Shown in pieces: positions 41,234 through 50,505 of a stretch of DNA of 64,000 nucleotides. The number at the start of each line of letters is the position of its first letter. Within the stretch, counting starts at the first letter, position 1. A model generated the notes under the pieces. It saw nothing but the letters and a program-made list of their open reading frames with translations, had not been told where the DNA came from and did not search any database. A program made the position numbers and the translations under genes. This DNA comes from Trichomonas vaginalis G3. Taxonomy: Eukaryota; Parabasalia; Trichomonadida; Trichomonadidae. The DNA lies in assembly GCF_026262505.1 (NCBI RefSeq), contig NC_067208.1:9433962-9497961 (forward strand). The letters are read 5' to 3'.

Positions 41234-41449
41234 ATGGCTGCAGGATTCTTTAAGAAACTGTGGAATAAAGTAAAAAGAGGAGCGAGTAAAGTTTGGGAAA
41301 CATTGAAGAAGGGAGCAAATTGGATATTTAAGAATAAAGAAGCAATTAGTGACGTTGCTGAATCAATAACGCCAAAAGCTGCCCCAATAAGAGAAGTTTT
41401 AAATAAAGGAGAAAAAGTTTATCAAAGACTTCAACCGATACTAAGATAA
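41234..41449 (+). CDS. Small amphipathic protein 1, virus-like element 1
   Basis: 71 residues. It opens Met-Ala-Ala-Gly-Phe-Phe-Lys-Lys-Leu-Trp, a cationic amphipathic helix with aromatic face, and continues with basic helices. The same opening occurs in the gene at 41479-41715. The design recalls membrane-lytic minor capsid proteins (adenovirus protein VI type), an analogy rather than homology. It looks whole. Confidence 0.6.
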   Translation: MAAGFFKKLWNKVKRGASKVWETLKKGANWIFKNKEAISDVAESITPKAAPIREVLNKGEKVYQRLQPILR

Positions 41450-41478
41450 AAATAATTTTAAAATAATTTATTTTTCCA

Positions 41479-41715
41479 CTATCTACCCCCTATTTTATTA
41501 AGTATTCCTTCAGCTATTCCACCAATTGCGTTACCTGCTTGTGCTCCCATCGCTGGATTACCTGCTTTAGTACCTAATACTCCACCTATGATAGTTCCTG
41601 CCGTTTTCGCTACTGGTGCCAAAAAGTTTGCAATGGGTTTAATAATCTTTTTATGAACCCAACCTGCAGCTTTCTTAATTCCATCCCATAATTTTTTAAA
41701 GAATCCTGCCGCCAT
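41479..41715 (-). CDS. Small amphipathic protein 2, virus-like element 1
   Basis: 78 residues from an ATG at 41715, converging on the gene at 41234. It has the same Met-Ala-Ala-Gly-Phe-Phe-Lys-Lys-Leu-Trp start, followed by a Gly/Ala-rich hydrophobic stretch (Gly-Thr-Ile-Ile-Gly-Gly-Val-Leu-Gly) that could sit in a membrane. The shared N-terminus suggests a duplicated pair with a membrane-active or virion-entry role. It looks whole. Confidence 0.6.
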   Translation of the reverse strand: MAAGFFKKLWDGIKKAAGWVHKKIIKPIANFLAPVAKTAGTIIGGVLGTKAGNPAMGAQAGNAIGGIAEGILNKIGGR

Positions 41716-41781
41716 TTATGATTTAATATTAATTAAAAAATATATTTCATCACTTATATTCTAATTTTTATTTAATGATAA

Positions 41782-42149
41782 ATGAAACCGATTTTAAAAA
41801 TAAATGAAACAGAGGAGGAAGAAATAAATGAAAGTGAAAATGTTCAACAAAAAATAAACGTTGTTAAACCAATAACTGAAATAAAATTTTTTTCATCTGT
41901 TGAAGAATTTAATGACTATTATGCTAATAATAAAAATTATTTGAAGAATTGACAACATGTAAATTGAATAAAATGTTTAAAGTTTATGGATTCAAAATTT
42001 CAAAAATAAAGGGGGTGGTTAGTTTGAAATCTATTCCTCAATCAAGAATCACCTCATTAATGAAAATAGATGATTTAACAAAAAGAATAGAAGAGATTGA
42101 AGAAAGAATGAATCAAATAATTGATTTCATAAATTCAAATAATCATTAG
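41782..42149 (+). pseudogene. Small coiled-coil gene of virus-like element 1 (broken)
   Basis: Begins at an ATG at 41782 with a Glu-rich N-terminal part and ends in a short coiled coil (Leu-Thr-Lys-Arg-Ile-Glu-Glu-Ile-Glu-Glu). Function unknown. Broken, about one break. Confidence 0.45.
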
Positions 42150-42224
42150 TTTCTTAAATAATATATCCTTTATTTCCTCGTTTGTGAATCCTAATGTTTT
42201 CACGTTGTTAGTTTTGACGCTCAT
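42135..42224 (-). CDS. Possible 29-residue micro-ORF
   Basis: ATG at 42224 preceded by TTTTTAATTCGTAAGAA, which resembles the leaders of larger genes in this element (compare AATCGTAATAA before 35789 and 36554). It encodes 29 residues. The leader match is the only support. Confidence 0.3.
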   Translation of the reverse strand: MSVKTNNVKTLGFTNEEIKDILFKKLMII

Positions 42225-42285
42225 TTCTTACGAATTAAAAATAAATTTTCATAAATGTAAGACATGAATTTTTAAAGTTTATTTT

Positions 42286-42876
42286 TTATTCATGAAAATA
42301 ATTATATCTGATTTCTTTTACTCTCTCATACATACTAGATTTGAAGAATTCGGAACTTTTACCATAATCTCCTAAATGTTTTCTTATCCCTAACGTGTGC
42401 CAGTTATTATATGAAACTGTATAAACTTTATCTTTATCTTTGCATCTTTCATCACTTCCAATATATTTATATCTCAGTTTTGATTTAGCATTTTCATATT
42501 CATTAGCGTTTAATAATTCACAGTCTTCCTTTTTAAATTGATGTTTAAGATATTCAGGATTTAATACTCTACGTTTATATGCTCCTAACTTAGTTCTAAA
42601 GGTTTTTCTACAAAATTTAGGAATTCCATCCTCTTTAATGTCATCAATGATTTCCATTTCATTATTTTCAATTTCTTCTTCTCGTTTATGAGGTCTTTGA
42701 TTATGACTCCATTGATTCCATGAAATTAAATATTCTTTATCATTATATTTATACCTCATTAGCTTATTTTGGCTTTCATATTCATTTAATAATTCACAAT
42801 CTTCATTTTTAAATTGAAGTTTAACCCATTCAGGATTTAAACAATGTTTAATTAATCGTGGAATATCTGACATCAT
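42286..42876 (-). CDS. Two-repeat protein of virus-like element 1
   Basis: 196 residues from an ATG at 42876 (or 42873). Two copies of a ~55-residue unit are evident: Leu-Asn-Pro-Glu-Trp/Tyr, Gln-Phe-Lys-x-Glu-Asp-Cys-Glu-Leu-Leu-Asn, Arg-Tyr-Lys-Tyr, and Ser-x-Asn-x-Trp. A basic linker lies between them. The unit resembles small DNA-recognition modules that accompany homing endonucleases, but no nuclease domain is attached. It is the last gene before the right edge and looks whole. Confidence 0.55.
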   Translation of the reverse strand: MMSDIPRLIKHCLNPEWVKLQFKNEDCELLNEYESQNKLMRYKYNDKEYLISWNQWSHNQRPHKREEEIENNEMEIIDDIKEDGIPKFCRKTFRTKLGAYKRRVLNPEYLKHQFKKEDCELLNANEYENAKSKLRYKYIGSDERCKDKDKVYTVSYNNWHTLGIRKHLGDYGKSSEFFKSSMYERVKEIRYNYFHE

Positions 42877-42949
42877 CTATATATAGCTTCTTTTATAAAA
42901 GATAAAAAAATAAATTATTTTAAAATTAATGTTAATTTTTTAATGATTT

Positions 42950-44000
42950 ATAAATAAATATATTTTAATGCATCGTCTATATATAGATGTAACAAAAAAA
43001 GTCACACAACCCGTCCTATCCTACTACTTAACTACATTTTCTTTTTTTCATTTTTCATTTTAACAATAAAGAGAGTTTATAAAGAATCATCATTTTACCT
43101 TTTATTTTTAATTACTTTCTTTCTTGCTAAGTTATTAATTAAATTAATATTTTTTTTAATATCTGAACTTATTGAGCTGGATATCATGCATTTAACTAAT
43201 GTTATGAAAACAGCTAGTAGAATATGACATTATATATCTCTTATAGCAAAAAAGTGACTTTGCGAGGTAAGAAAGAACATAATTCTCACCATATCTGTGT
43301 GAAGGAGTAAGAAAGAACAGAATTCTCTATCCGTTTCATTTCATTAATTCTCTTTTGTTTATTTTAGTAAAAAAAGTTTTTCATTGGGTTCAAAAAGAAT
43401 ACTCATTTTTGACTACTTTATGCACAAATTGAATGCAAAATAATCGTCTCGCTTCTGACATTGGGTATGAAACTATCGAGAGTGTAATTGAAAGACTTAA
43501 ATTGATTTTCATGGTTTATGTCTGCTTAACGAACACTCATACAAAAATTTGCAATACATCATAAACAATAATACATGGTTTTACTCATAACTTCATTAAC
43601 TTGATTTTCTATCATTTTAATTATTATCTATATCTTAGTTTAGGCTTTCTAAGTTTGAAACATACCCCAACCATATAGAGAGTACTTTCGAGACATTCAT
43701 TTAGAAACAAGAGTTACATTTATTCAACAAAATATATAAAGAATGTGTAAGATCGATAAAAAGCGTATGGAAATTAAAAATCACTGTTTGAGTACTTTCT
43801 GAGACTCTGTTTGTCAGAAATATATACATTTGAATACTTTCTGACACCTTTTTCAAAGTTTTTGACATTGTGAGGTTTTTGTGTCAAAAAGTAATCAATT
43901 TTCCTCTCAAATGATGATTTATTAAAAAGATCACCTTTTTATCAACTTTTTTTGTCAAGCGAGTAAAAATAGATTTTTTTTCAAATTATTTTGTTTCAAA
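42950..44000. other. Intergenic AT-rich DNA
   Basis: No gene seen. Two loose copies of GTAAGAAAGAACA followed by AATTCTC occur near 43269 and 43308. The right edge of virus-like element 1 is somewhere between about 42,900 and 43,050, but no inverse match to its left edge was found. Confidence 0.6.
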
Positions 44001-45170
44001 TTATTGTGTTGGCGAAGGATAGCGGCTGAATTGATCGAAACATGATTTTCCTTGTTCGTAATCACCAAATTTTATTGAAAGACGTTTGTTTGCTTGGAAG
44101 AAACAAGATTGTGCTTCTTGATATTGAATAACATAATTTTCAGTGTAAATAGGAGAAGTTGAGAAAGAAACTGCGCCAGAAACATCAAGAATGTCACAGT
44201 AACAATTATAAACTGCAACATTTCCGTTAGAGTTAGAAATTGAGAAATAAACGTGATTATCAAAGAAAGTTGACTCAAATATTTCTACAGTAGAATGATC
44301 AACACTTAAGAGTGCATCATATGTCGTAATTTCGTTTGAAATAAACATAATTCTGTTGATTTGAAGAGGTTTATGAATATTTATTTCTAAACCTTTAAAC
44401 ATTGATGTAGAATTATATATCGTATTTGTTAATATCTTTAATGATGATGCAGATCTAATTGCTGGTCCAATTCCGCAATAAACATTATTTTGTGAAAAAT
44501 TACAGCCTTCGAAGTATTGATCACCGAAATTCGTGTAAACTACATACGATACATCTGGTGTTGGATAATATGTTCCGAAAAAGTTATTAAGATTGTAAAA
44601 TGAACCTTTTTTTCGTTAACATTTGTTGATAAATATAAGCAATTGCAGCTACTTCGAGCGGTACAGTTCAAACAACAGACTTCTCGTAGTACTGCGAATT
44701 TCCTTGTGTTAATATAAATTGCTCCGGCTTGGCCATTCGAATTTGAGTCTGCACGGCATGAGGAATAACGACTATTTTCGATAATGATTTGTACGTTTCC
44801 TACTATATTTAAAGCTCCTCCGATATCTGATGTTAATTTTTGAAAATTACCGTTTCTAATGAATACCGAACCACTGACTGGGTTCAAATAATGCCTTTCA
44901 TTCGATTCTATAGTAAGACATGTCTCTGGCGCTGAGGATGCAGTAGTAAGGAAAAGAGAAATCATAAATTTATTTGCAAAAAATAGTTTTATAGCTCGAG
45001 TGCATAATAATGTTCTAACTAATGATTTTAGTAAAAGTTTTTCATTTGATCTTGACTTATTTGGGCTTTTCGATATAATTTCAAATCGAATATCTTTTTT
45101 ATTCAATGGGATCACCAAATAACGAAGTTGCTCATTGAAGCAAAGTAATGCAAGCAAGAATTGATGTTAT
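44001..45170 (-). pseudogene. Right-handed beta-helix (Pmp-like) surface protein gene, frameshifted
   Basis: Minus-strand host gene. The 5' part (about 45157-44600) reads Gly-Gly-Ala-Leu-Asn-Ile-Val, Gly-Ala-Ile-Tyr-Ile-Asn and Cys-Cys-Leu-Asn-Cys, typical of parallel beta-helix turns. The 3' part (to 44001) continues in another frame with Cys-Gly-Ile-Gly-Pro-Ala-Ile and similar turns. The frame change is in or near a T-run at about 44611. There is also no ATG at the start of the 5' frame; a hydrophobic stretch with Met-Ile-Ser-Leu-Phe-Leu sits at about 44965. No transmembrane anchor remains. Related to the remnant at 9.2-10.0 kb. Confidence 0.65.
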
Positions 45171-45709
45171 TTTCTCCTTTTTTGAATGAAATATAATGTT
45201 TTGAAGAATTAAATTTGAGAGGTTATCGATTTTGTAATTTAATCGTCGTCGTTATCGATTTTGTAATTTAATCGTTATCGTCTTTTTCTAAACGTGCATT
45301 TTTACATTAAAAGCAATGCAACTCCAAAATTAATTGGTATTTAGACTTTAATTAGGTGCAGACAAACGAAATGCAGTCCAAATATTTTGGTGATATATGA
45401 ATTACATAAATTTAGGGAAATTGAAATTATATCTTTTTAAATTTTTAGGAAAACAGATTTATAGAATTGTTTAAGTCATCAAAATAATGCAGACTTAGGT
45501 CAAAATTTCCAAATTTAATCATTTGCAAGACTTTCAAGCGACTTCAAAATGTCGAAATATAAGTCCAAAAATAAAATTACGATTACAGTCTATCCTCAAT
45601 TATTATCACGCTAATTATTGAGTGACCCATGCGTTCGTATGTATGTAATACCCTTTAAAAAGGAGATGAGAGAGATAAACTACATTTACAATTTAAATCT
45701 GATGTATTT

Positions 45710-45916
45710 ACTTGTTACATTTACAAATGTAAATGTTTCTCGTAATGTTTACATTTTGTAAGTATAACGAATAAAAATGACGCACTTTTTTTACAAAGTC
45801 AAATTATGCGATACAACTTTACTTGTTACATTTACAAATGTAAATGTTTCTCGTAATATTTACATTTTGTAAGTATAACGAATAAAAATGACGCACTTTT
45901 TTTACAAAGTCAAATT
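45710..45916 (+). repeat. 111-bp tandem duplication
   Basis: Copies start at 45710 and 45821 with ACTTGTTACATTTACAAATG. One base differs (cgtaatgttt versus cgtaatattt). Each copy begins with the inverted repeat ACATTTACAAATGTAAATGT. Confidence 0.92.
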
Positions 45917-46661
45917 ATTGTTCGATTTTTGCAGCTTGTAAACGATTAATTGTATAAAGCAATTGATATTAGCACGATATAACTGAATAATTCTAATATT
46001 GAAATCAAAAGCCCTTAAAATATCATGATATTTTAATTTCATAACAAATCTAGGAGACTATTTGATGAAAACATATCCGATGTGGTTTTGTTGTATTATA
46101 TAACTTGTTATTGACTTCTTAGCTTTCCAAATTTTTTTCGATAATGAGAAAACGAATGAAAAATCAACATTTGGTCCATTTAAAATTTGATTCGTTTACA
46201 TTTTTTTTACTTTTTGAATTTCAATTTATATTTTCCTCAAGAAATACTTTAGATTTTAAGAAACTAAATCATATAATCTACTAAGAAAATATATTAAATC
46301 CTATAATACTCAAAGTTTTGTGATAAATCAGATCTTTTTTATTTTACTTTTATTATGTTTTTGCAAACTTAAGGTCCTCACTAGGTAAAACATAATACTC
46401 TTTGAAGTTAAGTATTTTCACAAAGAGAGGACCAACAATATCAAAAGATTGAATAAAGATTTGTATTATTTTATTTATTTTTAAGAACATGTTTAAGAAC
46501 CCTCATTATCTCCACGAATATTGCATATTTTTCTATTCTAAGACCACCAAAATTACGTTTTAATATAGAAAATAACATATTTATGTGATGCTAAAGTCGA
46601 AGTCCTTAAAAAATTAGTGTTAAACATCCTATTGTTAAATAAATTTTAGATTTTGAAGTTT

Positions 46662-46669
46662 ATCATTTC
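46662..46669 (+). promoter_or_regulatory. Initiator-like element
   Basis: TCATTTCG a few bases before the ATG at 46675 matches the core of the trichomonad Inr (TCA-Py-T-A/T), the main promoter element of T. vaginalis genes, which typically lies within about 20 nt of the start codon. Confidence 0.5.
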
Positions 46670-46674
46670 GAATA

Positions 46675-47814
46675 ATGAAATATAAACAATACAAATTTTC
46701 TGTCGTTTCGAGATGCATAAATGATCGGAATCTTCCAGCTCCGACTGAAATAGAACTTTCGGAAGCTAATTTTCAAGACGAATCTTCTTTATTAAGATTT
46801 ATTTTGGATATCCCTAAGGATTTAAGCTTTTCCATTGACTCATATTCAATGAATCTTTTGATACATTTCATTATCGAGCAATCTACACAAAATGAAACAA
46901 TATTAAAATTCACAATTCAAAATATCACTTCTTCGAATATCTTTCAAATAGATTTGATACTACTGGAAAATTTATTCGAATATTTATCGCATTATATTAA
47001 CCAGATTTTTTTCATTTTTTCATTAAAATTAATTCATTTTAAAGCTTTAGATAACATACAATACCTTTATTTATCAACATTTTCCGATCAATATGATGAG
47101 ATATTACGTTTCATAAGCAGCAGTGACAATTCTCTCTATATCATCGATACATTTATTGCTTTGATTAAAAACAATATTCTTGACGTTGAATTCTTCCAAA
47201 ACGCAGTTTTACTCAAGAAAGAAATTTTTTCTAGTATTATTGAGTACGAAAATCAATATTCAACTTATGCAATTGCAAATTTCTTTACAAAATTATTAAA
47301 ATATTACCCAGGATATGCAACTGCTCTTCCATGTTCGGATATACTAATATCAAATTATTTCAACTTTTTTAATGACGTGAATTCAATTATAAATAACGAA
47401 GATTTTGTTTATCTTCTCAAATTTATAGTTTTATTTTATAAAGCAGTCGATATAACATCTGAGATGGCTTTAGAATTCATAAAAACACTTGAAATTCTGC
47501 GAAGTCTTTCTCCTCACTATTCATTTACAGAGTATGTAGTTCAGGGGTATTATTGTGTACTTCCTCTTATACCCATGCAAATTTCATCTACCGATTTTTT
47601 AAATTCACATGAATTTTTAATTAATTATGCAATTGAGAATTCAAATCTTCACAAATATTTGAAATTATATTCCAGATGTTTCCGCAGATTTGATAGCGAT
47701 GAAATATTCAAAAATGTTTTTCATATCTTAAACCTTGTAGAAGTTACAACAGAATATTTATCAGAAAATCAGGATCTTTCTGAAAACAGATCTTTATTTG
47801 CAACGATATCCTAA
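46675..47814 (+). CDS. Host protein of unknown function
   Basis: 379 residues from an ATG at 46675. TCATTTCG ends just before the ATG and fits the trichomonad initiator element (TCA-Py-T-A/T), supporting this start. The protein is predicted mostly helical, with repeated Leu/Ile/Phe-rich helices and no signal peptide, resembling an alpha-solenoid. I do not recognise the family. It ends a few bases before MULE B-related sequence, so its 3' end may have been replaced. The last residues (Ser-Glu-Asn-Gln-Asp-Leu-Ser-Glu-Asn) look natural, so this is uncertain. Confidence 0.65.
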   Translation: MKYKQYKFSVVSRCINDRNLPAPTEIELSEANFQDESSLLRFILDIPKDLSFSIDSYSMNLLIHFIIEQSTQNETILKFTIQNITSSNIFQIDLILLENLFEYLSHYINQIFFIFSLKLIHFKALDNIQYLYLSTFSDQYDEILRFISSSDNSLYIIDTFIALIKNNILDVEFFQNAVLLKKEIFSSIIEYENQYSTYAIANFFTKLLKYYPGYATALPCSDILISNYFNFFNDVNSIINNEDFVYLLKFIVLFYKAVDITSEMALEFIKTLEILRSLSPHYSFTEYVVQGYYCVLPLIPMQISSTDFLNSHEFLINYAIENSNLHKYLKLYSRCFRRFDSDEIFKNVFHILNLVEVTTEYLSENQDLSENRSLFATIS

Positions 47815-47830
47815 CGAGGGTTAATTTAAT

Positions 47831-48187
47831 TTAATTTTTATTTTTTATTTCAAGTTTGAGTAAACTTTCAAGATAATCTATATAAGCCTTTTGATGTTCT
47901 TCATCTAGATTCTTGTTTAATATGTGATGAATTTGATTTTTTTTTGAAAATTCAAGATAAAATTCTTTTTTATCTTGATCAACAACATGAACAATTCGAG
48001 TACAGCGTAACATTTCATCAATATTTTCTGTTTTCTTCGTTTCTAGATATTTTTCAAATATTTCTTGCGGAATCTCATTTTGATATACCCATTTATTTTT
48101 TTCCGGATGCTGATCTTTGTACTTAACGAAATATTGCTTGACTATTCGCTCAGAAACAACATATTCGATCTCTTTTCTCTTTCTCAT
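47831..48187 (-). CDS. Chromodomain-like protein beside MULE B
   Basis: 118 residues from an ATG at 48187. The N-terminal ~50 residues have a chromodomain outline: Glu-Tyr-Val-Val-Ser-Glu-Arg-Ile, Tyr-Phe-Val-Lys-Tyr-Lys, Asn-Lys-Trp-Val, then a C-terminal helix Pro-Gln-Glu-Ile-Phe-Glu-Lys-Tyr-Leu. A second weaker beta unit (Thr-Arg-Ile-Val-His-Val) follows, as in chromo-shadow proteins. It is transcribed divergently from the MULE B transposase across about 225 bp, suggesting it is carried by that element. Chromodomains read histone methylation and could direct insertion or silencing. The aromatic cage is only partly visible. Confidence 0.55.
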   Translation of the reverse strand: MRKRKEIEYVVSERIVKQYFVKYKDQHPEKNKWVYQNEIPQEIFEKYLETKKTENIDEMLRCTRIVHVVDQDKKEFYLEFSKKNQIHHILNKNLDEEHQKAYIDYLESLLKLEIKNKN

Positions 48188-48411
48188 TGAATATTTGTGA
48201 CACTTTTGAATTCAATCAAATCAAAAATATTTGAAATTGCTAGAATTTTTTTCTTTCTCATGAATATTTGAAATGACTCAAAAGGAAAACTCGTTCGATT
48301 CAATTCAATTTTGAATCAGAATTTTTTAAGGACCAATAAATCAAATTATGTTAAGAAAATCTTTTTTTAACTCAGAGTATCAAAAGTACGTTAAACCTTC
48401 AATTTTATCTC

Positions 48412-50273
48412 ATGTCGGAAAGCGAACCGACAATAGTGGAAGAGAATCAAACTATATCAGTATCCATCCAAGCTATTGTTGATGAAGAAAAAGGAGATGG
48501 AGCTGATATGCTGGATTTAATTCAAAATGAATTGAATTCCCGTAAAAAATTGAAATATAGAATGGAAATACCTGAAAATCCCCAATTCCAATTCTCAAGG
48601 AAAGATATAGCAAATTAAAATTTACAGATCCTACAGAAGCTGCTATATTTATTGCAAAAGATTCATATAATTCTTTTTATCCATTAAATTTTGAGCAAGG
48701 AAAAAAGTTTCGTTGTCCTAACTGCCAATTTTGCATGGAGCTTGTAAAGACTCATGAAAATGGTCAACTTTTCTTCATTCCAGTAATTAAACACGAGCAT
48801 AGAGCAAAGCAATGCAAGCCGAGTAACAATATACCAAAAATTCTTAAGTTGCAAGCAGGAAAAAAAGTCTATGAATTAGCAAATTCTGATAATGTTCCTC
48901 AATGCAAAGAAATTTTTGCAAAAGAATTGAATATTCCCAATGCAACTTATACGATGTTCCATAATATAGTAAATAAACTTAAAGGAACCACAAAAGGGGA
49001 TAGAATTCAATCTTACAATTATTTCTCAACAATTTTTTCAATCATAAACAAAATCGAACAAGGATTCTGCGAAATGATTTTAGTTAAAGAAGTTAACAAT
49101 GAAATTGAATTGCATACATTTAAGAAAGGTGATGAATTACCTGAAAATTCAAAAGACTTTCAAATTTATTCATTTATTGTAATTCCTCCAATAACTCATT
49201 TTTACATGCAAACACAAGCTTTTTGCGGAATAATTCAAATTGATGGAACGTTTTTATTTTGTATTAAAAAAGGAAACTTACTCATTATTGGTACACCTGC
49301 ACCAAATAATAGACTTATCCCTATTGCATTTGCATGGTCTGTTAGTGAAAATACGATAACAATTAAGGATATGCTCACTAAATTGAAATCTTTTATTCCA
49401 CCAAGCAGATTCAAGAATATTTATTCCGATCAAGGTCCGGCAATTATAGCTGCTGTTAGAGAATCAGGCTTTTCTTGCGATCATAAATTTTGCTTACGTC
49501 ATTTTGCAACAAAAAGGGAATACATCAATGTCTATTCCGAAATTGTTGAAGTCGCTTACGCAGACCATCCTCAAAAACGAATTGACTTGATTAAAAAGTT
49601 AGAAACTCGTTTACAAGAGGAATATCCAAACCGCGAAAATAATCAGGATCTCTTTAAGTACTTAGATAGTATTAACCCATTTGAAGGATTCGCTGACTAC
49701 ACCGCTGGCATACTCACAACATCTCTTATTGAATCCCTTAATGCCGAAATTAAAGATAAATGGGATACATATGAGCCCGCCGAACTAATTATCCGTTTCA
49801 TTGAACATGAATTCAATCTTGTTAAAAATGTTTTAACAGGTGATTTTAAATCAGATAATATTATCAAAAATCTAAATGAAACTTTGAAACATTCAGATAT
49901 GTTTAGCTCGGTATTATATGATCCAATTCAAGAATTATATTATGCAACTTTTGGTCGCTATACATATTGCGTAAAAATTATGTCAGATTCACAATATTCA
50001 TGCACATGTAAGCACATCGAATTATACGGACTACCTTGTATTCATGTAATCGCCGTATTGAATCACTTTTCGAACAAAAATCTTCTTAAAAATTTGAATG
50101 ATGCAGTTCATGCTCGCTTCAAATGTTCAGAGTTTATGACTCCTGTGGAAGATTTAATAAAATTTTATGTTGACCAAGCATCTTTAAAAATTCCCGGAAT
50201 AAATTTCAACCTGGGAGAGATTGAAAAATTAAGGGGAAAAAGGACTAGGATTAAAGCATTTTACGAAAAGTGA
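48412..50273 (+). pseudogene. MULE B transposase gene (one frameshift near its 5' end)
   Basis: The ATG at 48412 opens an acidic N-terminus that closes at 48618. The continuing frame (about 48605-50273) carries a zinc-finger-like Cys-Pro-Asn-Cys ... His-Glu-His (FLYWCH-like). The MULE DDE core follows: Gln-Ile-Asp-Gly-Thr-Phe, Tyr-Ser-Asp-Gln-Gly-Pro-Ala, and Cys-Leu-Arg-His-Phe. A SWIM finger closes the protein: Cys-Thr-Cys-Lys-His ... Pro-Cys-Ile-His. A single frameshift near 48600 separates the parts; the 512 codons from the ATG at 48735 hold the whole catalytic region. Otherwise it looks well preserved. It is clearly a different MULE family from MULE A. Confidence 0.88.
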
Positions 50274-50381
50274 TGCTGTGTTGTTAGTTATTTATTTACT
50301 TTTTTTAATATTTTTTAAAAAAATAAAAGAAAATTCAAATAATTTTGTATCTCCCATGATATATCGACCCACGAGTACTAA

Positions 50382-50384
<3 letters not shown>

Positions 50385-50416
<32 letters not shown>
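50385..50416 (+). repeat. Poly-A tract, 32 A
   Basis: Uninterrupted A run exactly at the edge between MULE B DNA and the GC-rich hairpin of virus-like element 2. Length may be imprecise because homopolymers are error-prone. Confidence 0.9.
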
Positions 50417-50418
<2 letters not shown>

Positions 50419-50419
50419 T

Positions 50420-50452
50420 GGGGCTTCCAGGCACTTCGTGCCCTCTAGCCCC
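50420..50452. other. Terminal hairpin of virus-like element 2
   Basis: GGGGCT (50420-50425) pairs with AGCCCC (50447-50452). Inside, GGCAC (50430-50434) pairs with GTGCC (50438-50442) around a TTC loop, with 4-nt bulges on each side. GTCACTTTTCTGTCACTTTTC follows at 50455-50475. It is the only GC-rich stretch for kilobases. Confidence 0.75.
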
Positions 50453-50505
50453 CCGTCACTTTTCTGTCACTTTTCAGGAAAAAACATTTTTATTATATAT
50501 ATAAA

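Larger units (their letters stand above)
25215..42950. mobile_element. Virus-like element 1: Polinton-like virus fossil with primase-helicase
   Basis: About 17.7 kb between MULE A and host DNA; ends are approximate because no TIR pair could be matched. Parts: primase-SF3 helicase (two copies in an inverted duplication), KilA-N/BRO-type genes, tail-fibre-like protein, A32/FtsK-type ATPase, capsid region and small amphipathic proteins. This is the gene set of Polinton-like viruses. No integrase, protease or protein-primed polymerase was seen. It is broken, with roughly eight to ten breaks spread over several genes, but many genes look whole and the inverted arms are nearly identical. It is therefore probably young to middle-aged. 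Confidence 0.75.
45171..46674. other. Intergenic AT-rich DNA with tandem repeats
   Basis: No gene recognised. Near 45230-45280 a GTTATCGATTTTGTAATTTA segment is doubled. A 111-bp tandem duplication follows at 45710-45916. The rest is unremarkable AT-rich sequence. Confidence 0.6.
47820..50384. mobile_element. MULE B: Mutator-like element, ends not identified
   Basis: Contains a MULE transposase gene on the plus strand and the divergent chromodomain-like gene. No long TIRs like those of MULE A were found, so the limits given are simply the neighbouring gene on the left and the poly-A tract on the right. Confidence 0.6.

Noticed and set aside
25215-42950. Integrase or tyrosine recombinase in virus-like element 1
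   Set aside because: None of the frames shows a DDE, tyrosine-recombinase or serine-recombinase motif that I could recognise.
47820-50384. Terminal inverted repeats for MULE B
   Set aside because: ACGAGGGTT near 47814 and a CTCGTGGGT inverse near 50370 share only a few bases, which is chance level.
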